A stretch of DNA of 64,000 nt, from NCBI GenBank assembly GCA_036971475.1, contig JBAIZL010000002.1, positions 127,925,533 through 127,989,532 on the forward strand. The letters run 5' to 3'. This stretch comes from Prosapia bicincta. Taxonomy: Eukaryota > Arthropoda > Insecta > Hemiptera > Cercopidae. The position numbers and the translations under genes are program-made. Shown here in pieces: positions 47,071 to 58,690 of the stretch; position 1 is the stretch's first letter, and each line of letters starts with the position of its first letter. The notes below the pieces were generated by a model. That model saw only the letters and a program-made list of their open reading frames with translations. It was not told the DNA's origin and ran no database searches.

Positions 47071-47856
47071 AATAAACTATTCATAAGACTGGAATATATG
47101 AAAAAATGTATTTAATAATTGTCGATATATTACGGCATGTAACAATACACAGAATGTTCAAGTTTTTAAAAAGTAGGAAAGGATAACGCTTTTTAAATGG
47201 ATCATAGAGAAGACAGTCTTAAACAAATAATTATTAGAAAAATTAAGTTAATTCCTACTTAGGAAAATTTATTTTAGTTACTTTTTATTAAATAATTACA
47301 ATTAATATAAAAATGTACAATAGGCCTTCACAATTAGGGATGGTCGATCTAGTGACTTTAATTGATCGATGATTTTAGCGATATCGCCAGGTGTGGATCA
47401 GTGACTTTTACCGGTGACTTTAGTTCCGGTGACATGGGATACTGAGACATCTCTGTGGCAATCAATAAACTATTCATACGACTGGAATATATGAATAAAT
47501 GTATTTAATAATTGTCGATATATTACGGCATGTAACAATACACAGAATGTTCAAGTTTTTAAAAAGTAGGACAGGATAACGCTTTTTAAATGGATCATAG
47601 AGAAGACAGTCTTAAACAAATAATTATTAGAAAAATTAAGTTAATTCCTACTTAGGAAAATTTATTTTAGTTACTTTTTATTAAATAATTACAATTAATA
47701 TAAACATGTACAATAGGCCTTCACAATTAGGGATGGTCGATCTAGTGACTTTCATTGATCGGTGATTTTAACGATATCGCCAGGTGTGGATCAGTGACTT
47801 TTACCGGTGACTTTAGTTCCGGTGACATGGGATACTGAAACATCTCTGTGGCAATA
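47071..47856. repeat. 393-bp direct tandem duplication
   Basis: The block beginning AATAAACTATTCATA at 47071 is repeated from 47464, nearly identical, with a handful of substitutions. The unit contains a fragment of the dispersed AT-rich family (AAGTTAATTCCTACTTAGG) and the first 128 bases of the hAT MITE that begins TAGGGATGGTCGATC. One breakpoint is inside that MITE at GCAATAA, and the other is at AATAAACTATT. A 5-base microhomology (AATAA) is therefore shared. Confidence 0.93.
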
Positions 47857-48258
47857 ACAGGCAAACTGGTGAAATGATTCCACACCTCGATTTTTTTTTT
47901 TTTTTTTTTTTTTTTGAAGGCTCATTTTATTTAAAAATATACTTATACGAAATTAAAAACAAACTACCGAGTGCGAAATAGCGTCTACTGTACACAACTC
48001 TCTCACTATCTTAAAAACTGACACATATCGACCACCCATATACGATGTAAATGAGTAGAACCAGGGACGGCGACAAATCAACGAATGACAGTTGTTCAAT
48101 TTAGTGACTGCGACTTTTTTCCCAATCACAACAGAGGAACCTTCCGAACGATCGATTGTCACTGGAACTGGCATTTTCCATATTTTGTCAATGGTACCAC
48201 CAGTGAGAAATGGATATCAATGACAAGTCCCTGTGACAGAAAATATCGTCCATCCTTG
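47728..48258. mobile_element. hAT-type MITE, relative of the 35.4 kb element
   Basis: Begins TAGGGATGGTCGATC and ends ATCGTCCATCC, an imperfect inverted repeat. The interior matches 35362-36054 in order (CAGTGACTTTTACCGGTGAC, CACACCTCG, poly-T, GAACTGGCATTTTCCATATT), with an internal deletion of roughly 150 bases. A T27 run occupies 47890-47916. No target duplication is visible, probably because the left flank was copied in the tandem duplication and the right end has mutated. A 5' fragment of the same element is at 47335-47463. Confidence 0.85.
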
Positions 48259-49088
48259 CTCTCTATTTATGGTTGGCAAAATTACAGGACATCCCGCTAA
48301 TATGTATTTTTAATAAAAGAGAAGAAAGACAGTATAATTACTGTGCAGATTGTAGGATAGAGTGTTATGGTCTTATTTATTTAGTAGTCCTGTAAGTTAT
48401 TTATCACAAAGAAATCTGACTATTCTCCGTTATACTGTACACTACTAGGCCTACTACTCAAAATATAGGCATTCCTTATTTATAACAAGTGACGATCAGA
48501 CGCAAGAAACCAACTCCATACATAGGTTTATCATCAATACTGTTGCTTTAGTAGTTTTCGAAATCCAAACATCGAGAATACAAGTTTTTTCTAAATTAAA
48601 TGAACAGCGTTTACAAGGTTATTTGTCTACAATTATTTGTTTAGAAATTTAGTGAATAGTGGTTAGCAATGAAGAATACGTGTGTCTGTGTGTGTGAGCG
48701 CGCATATTTAACAGCATTTTAATGTTTTCGGATTGAAAAAAACCTTAGTAAGCATTAACAAAATATGTACGTAATTATGTAGTACGTAAATATACCATAC
48801 TGTATTACAAGTGTACAGTATAGCTGTAATTCATGTAACCATTTTTGATGCAGATCATTACCTCCCCTTTTCATAAAAACAGTCGCTTTCAGCATCCGCG
48901 GTAAGGTATATAGTGTATAACGAGGGATCACTGTATATCCATACAACAAAATCACAATATTTAATGTTAAAATGTCTTGAAAAAGAATCATTATTACAAT
49001 TAAACTCTCATCGTATGCAGTCTACAAAGGCTTTCGGTTAAAATATTGCTTGTCATACACTTTACTATGAAAATTATTTCAGGCTATT
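48259..49088. other. AT-rich DNA, no gene recognised
   Basis: A short (TG)n near 48680. The 78-codon minus frame at 48755-48991 lacks motifs. Confidence 0.45.
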
Positions 49089-49160
49089 GGCTTGTTGGCT
49101 CAGTGCCAGAGTGCTGGATATCCAACATGTCCTATATTTTAAATTCAAGCAAAAGACATT
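49089..49160 (+). other. tRNA-like segment, possible SINE head
   Basis: The stretch GGCTTGTTGGCTCAGTGCC resembles an acceptor start and A box (TGGCTCAGTGCC). It is followed by an anticodon-like hairpin (TGCTGGATATCCAACA) and a weak B-box-like AAATTCAAGCA. The T arm does not pair well and the acceptor stem does not close, so it is not a functional tRNA. A decayed tRNA-derived SINE is possible. Confidence 0.3.
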
Positions 49161-49215
49161 GACTTTTTAAAATTTAATTAATGAATTGTAAATACCGATT
49201 GTAAATTTGAACAAA

Positions 49216-49790
<575 letters not shown>

Positions 49791-50800
49791 TCCTGGTTGA
49801 GTGTCATTTTGTCACTTTTTGCACATGCAATGAACATGTGGGTAGTACGGATGTTGTGACATAAGAGTGTAGTAAAGTGTGGTAATTGCTTAGAGCTAGA
49901 ATGAAGTGAAAGGAAAGGGTGCTGCGTGGAAGCTAGTGTTTTGGGGTGTCCAGGAGAATTTTGTGTCGGTGGCAGAAGATGGGAGGGGCTCCAAACAGAT
50001 TGCTGATTTTCCGGATGTGTGGATATTTGGAGCTTTCGGCAGTGCCCTGTTTTGCGGGACAGGGTAGGAGCATGGAAGGATTGACGAATATCGGAGTTGG
50101 AGAGAAAGAAGGGGTACTCATGACAACCTGACCCGCAATTGTATTTATTCGACACTGACTGACCTGATTTCCATCACAGAAACAGAGTTCAGAAAATAAA
50201 GGGGCTGAGTTCATCGACAATAAAACTCCTAGGCAGTAAATATTCAACAATAAACGTGGCCATATAACGACTAACAGATGCACAGATAAGCCTCTGTGTA
50301 AACGCAACAGGATTTTATCGTCGTACATTATTGGTGTAGTCGACTTTCTTTACGACCAGATATCGACATGGACAGACTAACAAGGTGAAATTACCAATAA
50401 CGTCAGCCATAACTGGATGTGGCAGCTGTTTCTTCCACTTACTTTGTAAAAACCTTCCCATGCAAATAGTATGCGAGATGTATGTTGGGTTGCGTCGGCA
50501 GGCGGAATATTAATATTGAAAGTGCTTCCGGTACTGAACCTTATACACAGAGAATGCTATATTTCCGATTAAATACAAAATTTATTCGCGTTTCAGAGAG
50601 AGAGTCTCTATATATTGAATGAAATTTTTATAAACCTTTATAAAACTCCTCTGAACGTTTTACAGAAAATTATTTTACAGTATTTATTATATAAATTGTT
50701 GTTTGTTTATTTTTATTTTTAACTATGCAACACTGTATTCTTGTATTGACTTATGACTTACACTATAATGTACTTCAACAAGAATCTTACTTGGTATATA
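49791..50800. other. Mixed DNA, no gene recognised
   Basis: Overlapping frames on both strands (minus 49679-50155 and 49933-50328, plus 49946-50131) lack recognisable motifs. The longest, 158 codons on the minus strand, is Ser/His/Pro-rich and runs into the repeat, so I do not call a gene. It could be an unrecognised mobile element frame. Confidence 0.35.
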
Positions 50801-50914
50801 TGCGAGTTAACTTTCCAGGACTAATTACGAGTCCTCATTTTCGAGCATCAACTGAGTCTCATTTGATGCTCGAAAATGAGGACACGTGATTAGTCCTCGA
50901 CAGTTAACTCGCAT
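50801..50914. repeat. Hairpin repeat of 114 bases (miniature fold-back)
   Basis: Arms 50801-50851 and 50863-50914 are inverse complements with few mismatches: TGCGAGTTAACT outside, CCTCATTTTCGAGCATCAA inside. The loop is about 11 bases. A TA or CA repeat touches each end (TATATA left, CACACACA right). Confidence 0.9.
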
Positions 50915-51516
50915 ACACACACACTTATTATTTTCTAACTGGTCTAGCCGCCCCCCCCCTCAGTTTGGGAACCCATTGTCTAATGGCTATAAGAATCAAA
51001 GAACTGAGGTTTCGAAGGGGACTTGATTTAACGGTACTGACAGGGAATTATTGAGGGGTCAAATTGGGGGATCCCAGGTTTAGAATGTTAGTCCGGGTAA
51101 ACTATACATACTCGCGCAAGCGCGAGCTCTTTTCGGTGAAGCCGAAAATTTTAAAGTTTATAGCAACGACAGTTTAAATTCAAAAATTGCTAAAAATTCA
51201 AATTAGTAGAAACAATTATTATATTTCTGTGGTGGAAAAATGTAAAATTTCAAAAATAAAAGAGGGAAAATAAATTTGAAAATGAAACAATAAACCTAAA
51301 ATAATGAAGATGACAATTAATAACTAAAACACTTAAAGCATGACATAGAAATGTTTTCTACTTTAGTCATATATTCCATTTACCAAATTTTCAAATTTAG
51401 AAAGTATTAGATTATTTTCGTCCTTTAAAATATTTTCCGTTTTCAATCTCAAAGTACGCCAGAGTTCAAGAAATTAAATTAAAATCGCTGCCAACATAAA
51501 ATAAAAAGCACAACTA
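50915..51516. other. Mixed DNA, no gene recognised
   Basis: A C9 run (50951) and a short GC-rich hairpin-like stretch (CTCGCGCAAGCGCGAGCTC, about 51111-51129) are present. No gene is supported. Confidence 0.45.
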
Positions 51517-52020
51517 AACAACATCACACCCGCCAAAGCAGACAAAGGGAACACTACAGCAATTACTAACGCAAACAGCCTAAGCGACAAAATCAATGAA
51601 TGCATAACTAATAATAATATAATACAACTTCCTAAAGATGCAACAGAGAAATGCCACATAGTCATCAAAAAAACTAATTACTGCTTCCAAAAACAACACC
51701 ACCACAAACTAAAAACGCCACCTAAAGCACCTACTACCCGTGCTCTCCCTAAAATTCACAAACCCAATGTCCCTATCCAAACCACCATCAACTACCAAAA
51801 TTTCCCAGTACATAAACTAGCAAAACACATGGACAAAACAATCAGTCAATCTATTAACTTGAACTCAGACACATATATAAAAAACAAAACAAACCTCATA
51901 AACAACATAAAAAACGTAATAATACCTCACAACTCAACAATACTATGACCCTGGTAAAGATAGCCAAGGAGCGATCGAAAACGTTCTGCCTCGGTGGGTT
52001 TTTACAAATTTACAAAATAA
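51517..52020 (+). mobile_element. Penelope-like element, N-terminal RT part joined to tail by deletion
   Basis: A 143-codon frame without a good start (51517-51945) carries the early reverse-transcriptase region of Penelope-like proteins: DKGNTTAITNANSLSDKINE, then TRALPKIHKPNVPIQTTI (the PKIHKP motif), then FPVHKLAKHMDKTI, and NKTNLINNIKNVI. It stops (TGA 51946) exactly where the palm motif A would follow. It joins directly to the non-coding tail GGAGCGATCGAAAACGTTCTG, which matches 63669-63690. All of motifs A-C and the GIY-YIG domain have been deleted. The end of this frame overlaps the start of the 62.3 kb copy, so the two are the same family. The tail's hammerhead box is degenerate (CTGGTAA). 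Confidence 0.85.
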
Positions 52021-52430
52021 ATTAAAGTTAGGAATGTAAAAGTGATGAAATATTAAAAAAATATATTCTTATTTCATAATTCTGATGTTAGTTCTGAATT
52101 AGAGAATATTCTTTCCAGATGTCCACTCATAATGAACTGTAAAACTGTCACTACGCGCTAAGCTCTTGCAATCAACACGAGAAGCAAATCAAGGCTATAA
52201 ACATTTCGATTGCGTTGTACAAAGAGCTCTACAAATTAAACTGTTGTTCAATTTAGGGAAGGGCTTATGGACCAAAACAAACGGTGACAGGTTTCACACA
52301 GGGCATCGATTTACGTTTAACGACCGTTCAGTTTACAGCGTATTGTCAAGAGCTTTAACTGCACGTGCCTTTCTCAAATGTGATAAAGCTAAGCCAGTAA
52401 ACAGAGGACGGTTCATGATAAATTACTGAC
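52021..52430. other. Mixed DNA with an unrecognised 87-codon frame
   Basis: The plus frame 52166-52429 has no recognisable motif. Composition is more balanced than in the surroundings, which might mean an old coding segment, but there is no further support. Confidence 0.3.
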
Positions 52431-52620
52431 AAAATAAAGTTTATTATTTTTTAGCAAAATAGTAACATTTGTTCAAGATGAAACTTTATGTAACAGTAAT
52501 ATTGGCAATACGTTGTTGTGGGCTTACAATCTTACGCATTTCGGAAACTATGTTCCTTCTTCAGGGGTAAAGATACTTTCTCATTGAGGTCATCATCACA
52601 TTAGGCCATCACTAACAGAA
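52431..52620 (-). repeat. Repeat tail with degenerate hammerhead-like motif
   Basis: Minus strand, 52533-52564: CTGAAGA, extra A, GGAA..TTCC stem II, GAAA, TGCGTA. The order and the minimal stem III match the other tails, but the stem I strands do not pair. Upstream and downstream segments are not recognisable. Confidence 0.45.
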
Positions 52621-52785
52621 ATACAACAAAACGAACACTTATATATAAAACCGTCTGTATACTAAACTGTACACATCGCCCTCCTCTATCCATAAGTAAA
52701 TGGATGATTTACCCTTAAACGCGTAAAATAAGCGTAAAACTGGCCGTATTGTTAGAGATAATATTATATGTATATTGTAGGTAAC

Positions 52786-52789
<4 letters not shown>

Positions 52790-52849
<60 letters not shown>

Positions 52850-52891
52850 GTGTGTGTGTGTGTATGTATATTATGTATATATATATATATA
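52790..52891. repeat. (TA)n-(TG)n-(TA)n microsatellite
   Basis: TA to 52848, TG to 52862, then TA-rich to 52891. Confidence 0.95.
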
Positions 52892-54864
52892 ATGTTATTT
52901 AAAACAAAAAACTTTCTGGACCATAATTGCACACGTCATGATCTAACCCCTGCCCCCCATTAATCCCCTTCTAGGGTGGTTTCCGTCCTTACCTTAATAT
53001 CATCTATATTCACAATAGTTTTCTACCCTTCAAGGGAGTAACAGTCAAATTAGTTGTTCGCCTAAAACTACAATTTAAAAAAAGTATAATGTGTCTATTT
53101 ATAATGATTATTAATGTATTTAAACGTTCTACTTCGGTAAGTTTTACACAACCTTACTAGACTTTTTAATCTACTCAAGCATTAGTATTCAAAGTTTAAA
53201 TCTTAAAAGATTCTCTGAACCGTTAGAAATAAACATTCAACGACTCCACAATTAATTAATTTATAATTTTCTGGCCACGGATCAGACTGGCAAAACATTA
53301 CAGCATCCTGTTTTTTTTTCAACATATATATGATCCATTTATCTTGCTCACACACAACTGATATCGTCTTCTGTTTTAATAGAAGAGCCTTTCACTCCTT
53401 CATCAATAACGTCAGCAAATTCTTCTCAGTGTTTTTTTTAAACATTGCACCTAGGCCAGTTTCTTCTATTTTACTCGTCAGTTGTAGTATTTATATTTTA
53501 TGGTTCAATTTTAACACTTTTCTAACCTTTTTCGTAGTTTAATCTTTTCGTTTCCCGATTCTTAGCCGATTCTGTACTTATATTTAGAAAAACAAAAGGA
53601 ACAAGGAAAAAATCATAAAACCTAGCTTCAATCTCTAAAAGTGTTTAAAAAAATACAAAAATAACCGCCTTTACAATACACACAAAACCATACACTCAAA
53701 TTTTCTTTTTTAAAACAGAGAACTATGTCATACAGAATTGCAATAGGTCTGTAACAACATATTCTCCTGATAGCTTTGGATAGGATAGCTTTGGTTATAA
53801 ACGTAATATAGTTTCTCAAATAAGCTAACAGGTTCGCAAATGAATTCAGTTCTATACTATACCGTACGTCATTACGTTTCAAAATAACAGATTAATTTCA
53901 ACTGTCAAGACACGCATAAACTGGTTAGCTTGTATTTGAAATTGAAACAAAAACTATCCTAACCATATCCTTTGTAAAAAACGTGTTTCTACAACAATCT
54001 CGTGTATGCTGGAAAACGAGATTAAATATGTTTCAAAAATGAATTTTAAAATGTGTTGTATAAAGTGAGGTTAGGTTTTGACAAAATTGTGCATATTTGA
54101 GGTTTCAGCGACAGTTTTATTTTTTTCAGATTGTATGGCTTTCAACATCACCGGATATAATTTATTTGCGATATTAGAGACGTATGTACTTACCGTAAAC
54201 AAACCTAACCTTTCACCAGAAGTCAAAGCATTTCGATAGTTTTTCTTTCGTTATAGTGGTACCAATATTTCAACACGAAAACATTTCGCTAGTCCGTCCT
54301 AAACGTTTCCCCAAAGACCCATACAAATATTTAGCCTACGCCTTAGACGGCTTCATTGCGGTAATATTTCATATATTTCTCTCTATAACCCCTTCACTAT
54401 ACATTTAGGTAATCGACATTCTCTACAATACAATACATAACCAATCTTCATGTTTACTTCCATCGTTTTAATTTCGGTAACCCTCATCATCTGTTGATTT
54501 TACCTTCTCGAAATTATCACAAATGATGCTAATGAGTTCTTTTAAGTAGACCTGGAGAAACATTTATGTTAAAACAAGCATTACCATAAATATTCTATTT
54601 AAAAAAATGTTATATTATTTTAACAGAATGACGTTCCTAATAATGTCCAACTTATAATAATAATATTTACCCATTGTGTTATTGTTATATGAGATATACT
54701 CAGGGTTGAAATAACCGAATGAGTTAATTCGTACAATAAACCAAACAATGAAACAAAGCTGGTTTTGTATTGTTAGAAGAGACGACATTTTTTTTAGAAA
54801 GCACAAATAAACATCAAACCTCGAAAGAGTAAATGTAATAAATAAATTTACGATGATTCGTTTA
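52892..54864. other. AT-rich DNA, no gene recognised
   Basis: About 2 kb with only motif-free frames (53330-53542; minus 53628-53882 and 54615-54806). Confidence 0.45.
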
Positions 54865-55015
54865 GTTTATTATCCAAACATTTATTAAGACTTGATTGGA
54901 TAATAAGTTTCTATATAGGCTGTAATGTAACAATAACTCTTTAGCAACAAAACTGAATCAGTTTGAAAATTATATGAACGTTTCGCTAACAGTTAGCATC
55001 ATCAGAAGGTTGCAA
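54865..55015 (-). repeat. Repeat tail with core-intact hammerhead-like motif
   Basis: Minus strand, 54976-55005: CTGATGA (intact core), extra T, stem II GCTAA-CTG-TTAGC, GAAA, CGTTC. Stem I does not form, so the motif is not complete. A hairpin of TATTATCCAA/TTGGATAATA type lies at 54868-54905. Confidence 0.5.
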
Positions 55016-55294
55016 ATTAACAATGTTGTATTAGCAAAGGGTTTTCAATTTATTAAACCATTGTAGTCAAGGGTTTTTTCTTTTTTTCTGGATCCATCCT
55101 TTATCAAACGTTGGAAAAATCGCTATTATTTCTGTATTATTTTTTACTATAACCAGTGGTGCTACAGTCATACCACTCTCTAAGATTCAGCTATATGGAA
55201 TACTTTCCGTTCCTTTGATTTTGCCTTGGACTGGTGCAATAGTGAGTATTTTTCTCTCTTCCTTATATAATCCAGATATTATAACTTTATCCAT

Positions 55295-55715
55295 TTTCAA
55301 TTCCTTCTATTAACTCACGCTCCTTTTATGTATATCTTGTTCAAATTTTCAATCGTTAATAAAATCCTCTTTATTCCCCCACTCAAGTTCAAATACATTT
55401 TTTAAACTTGTAGTGGATACTACATTAATAAATATTAATTTATTAATTAAATTAATTTAAGTTTTATATGGGAGAAAACTTTTAACAAAATGGGCATGGT
55501 ATGCAATATAGTTATTTCGTCCCATTTAGCTTAAAATAAGTGATAACATATGACTTAATAAAACAGCTGATTTTATGTTATTGGTTTTGTGGTGGAATAG
55601 CTGTTTTAACGCATTAGTTATTTTACTTTATTTCCATTAAATTAATTGTAATTATTTAACAAAAAGTAACTAAAATCAAAACTTTTTATTAATTTGAATA
55701 GGAATTTACTTAAAA
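55295..55715 (-). repeat. Dispersed AT-rich repeat family, copy
   Basis: Inverse of the 30.95 kb copy: AGATATACATAAAAGGAGCG end, GAACTTGAGTGGG, GCATACCATGCCC-like, TAAAATCAGCTG, and a TAGGAATTTACTT-like outer end. Confidence 0.75.
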
Positions 55716-56160
55716 AATTTGTTTTTGTTTATATTACTTATTACAGTTGTTATTAAGTTTCGTTCTTTCTTCATTCTTGCCAATGCCTCTTCATTTGTTA
55801 CTCTTTCTACCCACAATATCCTCCACAATTCCCTATAACTCCCACATCTCAAAAGCTTCAAAGGTTTTGATGTTGTTTTAACTTCAAGCCCAGGAAGCAA
55901 ACTTGCTCACCGAAATAATAGCAAGACTAACGTATGACGGCTGTACAGTCACATTCTCAGATTTAAATTAATATCCCGCCAGCTTAGGAAGTTCTCAGTT
56001 TAATTATAAATTGATATATTTGTTGATTCCATCTTCACGTAAGCTACTAAACAACACAACCGCCTAAATAATAAACCTAGTAACCCAAATACAAACACAC
56101 AACAGAACAATCCCATAGAATACTTAACAATACCATACAAATCATCCAAAACCCACAAAC
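55716..56160 (+). other. Degraded 5' part of Penelope-like relic or spacer
   Basis: From about 56030 the plus strand becomes A/C-rich like the coding strands of the other Penelope-like copies, but no motif can be read. The 75-codon minus frame (56000-56227) is the antisense of this and is rejected. Confidence 0.35.
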
Positions 56161-56670
56161 TAACCAGCACACACGAAAATACAACTATAAAATAGCTTAT
56201 TCCACACACAACACTCTCAATAAACAATTTAAATCCAACAACAAAATCGACGATATTTACAATGCCACAGGAGTTTACAAACTAACTTGCAGTTCGTTCC
56301 CCAGTTTTTACATAGACCAGACAGGTAGGTCCTTCTACACACGTTACCAAAAACATATAAAAGCACACTAACAAACAATAACTACCAATCAAACTTCGCC
56401 GATCATCTTAGCTCCACAAAACATGACTACATATCTAACCTACAAATTCTTCATAAACACTACACCCTACGCACATACTCAATACACACAATTACATTAC
56501 AACTCACACACACTTTTTGACATCATAACTCCTAATACACACAAAATACAACCACACCACCAAAATATCCCACCTCCACCCTAACCTACGTAAACCTTGA
56601 GATCAGTTACGGTCTGAGTTGACAATGGGACACATCTCCCGAAACGGCCGTCCTCAACAAATATAAGTGC
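56161..56670 (+). mobile_element. Penelope-like element, GIY-YIG domain and tail (second family)
   Basis: The plus frame from 56171 reads KYNYKIAYSTHNTLNKQF, then IYNATGVYKLTC (GIY block, GVY here), then FPSFYIDQTGRSFYTR (YIG block, with Gly changed to Asp), and ends at a stop 56369. A frame shift follows, then QSNFADHLSSTKHDY and LQILHKHYTLR, as expected after the GIY-YIG core. The tail (56615-56656) is a hammerhead-like fold with two core changes. The protein differs clearly from the 62.3 kb copy, so it represents a second family. The reverse transcriptase is not preserved. Confidence 0.85.
56615..56656 (+). ncRNA. Hammerhead-like relic, all helices kept, core mutated
   Basis: Stem I is TGAG (56615-56618) with CTCA (56653-56656). 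The core is TTGACAA where CUGANGA is expected (C3 to T, G8 to A). One extra T follows, then stem II GGGA/TCCC, GAAA, stem III AC-GGCC-GT and cleavage base C56652. The stems are well kept while core bases are lost, in line with a decayed ribozyme. Confidence 0.5.
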
Positions 56671-57639
56671 TACTATAGGCAAGTTTGTAAATATTTACAA
56701 GTGTTTAGTATAAATTTATATTATATTATAATTTAGGTTACGATAAATTATAATTATTATTCAATTAAATATAGACTATTATTAGTATCCTATTTATACT
56801 TACGATTGTTAAAATTATAGGGTTATTACATGGTAGCTAGGATGGTTAAAATGTCTCTTATCTGTACCAACATCGGATACACTTACTCCGCTGAACCATT
56901 TGCGTTTTGGGGAAGTTCCATTAACGTGAAGTGCTCGTTAGTGCGATAAGATTTAAAAAAATGTAAACTATATTGAAACATAGGGCTTTACTTTTAGCTA
57001 AACTTTGTACTAGTAAACCAGTTTTTAAAAAATTACAATTTTTTCACTTAGAACTTTAATTTATTAGTGTAGTAAAAGCAAAAATGTTGAGTTAAGAAAC
57101 AATATAAAATTTGAGTTTCGACTGTTATAACTAAGATGATCGAAAACGCGACCATGTGCTTATATGTTTATTTTGTCGATTAAAAACTTCAATACGCTTT
57201 TGAAGATTTCATAAACAAGTAATATAGAAAAAAACTTGTTAAAGTCAATGTGTTTAACTTTTTATTTATGTTTTACTACAATTGTATAAATATGTATAGG
57301 CCTACACGTATGTCAGAATAACGTTAGTAAGTGTAAAATAGAAAGTAAATTTCCGTTTCCTTTCTATGTATGGTGTTAGACTATAATTTTTGTTTGTTAT
57401 CATATTTGTTTCGTCGCTGACATTGTGTTGTAGTTTCTTTTCGCTTTCCTTTCACATTGTCCGTTTGTAAAGCAAGCTTCGATACCATGAACAAAAGGAA
57501 AGGAATGCGAGTAAATTGTTCATGCCAGGTGTGTCTGGATTGACATCGATCGGCCTTTCCTCTATATGTAGGAGCAGAGTTTACACAAATGTAAATGTCA
57601 TACAAAAAAAACTATCAGTCAGCCAGTCCCAAACTTATT
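56671..57639. other. AT-rich DNA, no gene recognised
   Basis: A 74-codon minus frame (57381-57605) without motifs. Nothing else supported. Confidence 0.45.
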
Positions 57640-57815
57640 TAATAAACGTTGTTCCCCAGCATAAAATCCGGATCCGTCCCACCCAATAAAACGTCCGGCC
57701 GTGCAGAAACCTCTCCTCAGATCCAGCCGTAACCAAAAAGCCCTGATCCCATATTCCTACCCACAGCCAGTGTCGCGTGACAGACGCTGCATAACCTCGG
57801 AGGCCAGCAAACCCC
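57640..57815 (-). repeat. Dispersed repeat, inverse of 49432-49790
   Basis: Minus strand: CGCGACACTGGCTGTGGGTA, GGATCAGGGCTTTTTGGTTA, GGACGTTTTATTGGGTGGGA, each close to the 49.5-49.8 kb sequence in the same order. One copy of the 90-base unit is present. It lies just before the Jockey-like fragment, separated by a (CTGA)n run. Confidence 0.8.
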
Positions 57816-57846
57816 TCCTTCTCTGACTGACTGACTGACTGCGTCC

Positions 57847-58690
57847 TTCATCCCAGACGGGCTGATACATCTGATTAGGTCATACTTGACCAATCGTAAC
57901 TTTAGGGTTGATGTAGATCAATCACAGTCTATCTACACTGCGAACAATACTAGCGGGAGTTCCTCAGGGCTCAATCATTGGTCCCGTACTGTTCAACGTT
58001 TACATCAACGACATACCTACAACACCTATCACTCAGGTGGGTATATTCGCCGATGACACCGCATTATCCGCTCAGTTCTGGAAACCACTTATGATACAAA
58101 CCAGACTCCAGGAACACTTAACAACACTCGAATCCTGGGTGGGACACTGGACGACGAAAGTGGCCAAGTGCCAGGCGCTCTTGCTCTCCAAATGGACAAA
58201 AAAGAAATTTGACTCACCACTTACACTCCTAGACGAAAACATTCACTGGGGGAACCAGGCTAAGTATCTCGGCGTGGTTCTTGACCGAGCCCTATCCTAG
58301 GGCCCTCACATAGTTCACACATATTTTAATGAGCAAAAATCAGACTCTGCAAATTGTACCCCATGCTTAACTGAACAAGCCCGCTTTCATTACGGGCGGC
58401 CGCCACAAGATACGTAACCTTGTTGCGCAGCATTATCACATACGACTCACCCGTCTGGGGCCATGCAAGTAACACACGCACACGCAGACTGCAGTTATTC
58501 CAGAACACAGTTCTGAGAATAATCACGAAGGAACCTAGATGCACAAGGTTAACTCTTCTCTACACAGTCTTGAAAGTGCCTTTCTTAAAACAACACCTCC
58601 GACACTTAGCAAATACGATTCACAAACAGGCCCACGGACACACCACACCAACAATAATTTCCTCACTGGTAGATACGACCCTCACATGAC
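57847..58690 (+). pseudogene. Jockey-like non-LTR reverse transcriptase, 3' part
   Basis: Three frames together give the palm and C-terminal part of a Jockey-clade reverse transcriptase. GLIHLIRSYLTNRNFRV is in the first frame. A one-base insertion in the GGG at 57955-57957 shifts into GVPQGSIIGPVLFNVYINDI. Then comes the catalytic FADD box (58046-58057; FADDTALSA), later KYLGVVLDRALS, a stop TAG at 58298 where Trp is usual, and a further shift into SPVWGHASNTRTRRLQLFQN and TVLRIITKEPRCTR. This order (SYL..R.F.V, GVPQGS, F/YADD, KYLGV.LD, LQ..QN..LR.I) is typical of the clade. The 5' half, with the endonuclease, is absent, as is common for 5'-truncated non-LTR copies. Not functional. Confidence 0.92.

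Noticed and set aside
52166..52429. 87-codon plus frame as a gene
   Set aside because: No recognisable motif, no start context or splice support, and it lies between two mobile-element tails.
56000..56227. Hydrophobic 75-codon minus frame resembling a membrane protein (also 62321-62542, 62890-63195 and 63494-63736 minus, and 51474-51668 minus)
   Set aside because: Each is the antisense of an A/C-rich Penelope-like coding strand, which always yields Val/Leu/Phe/Cys-rich peptides.
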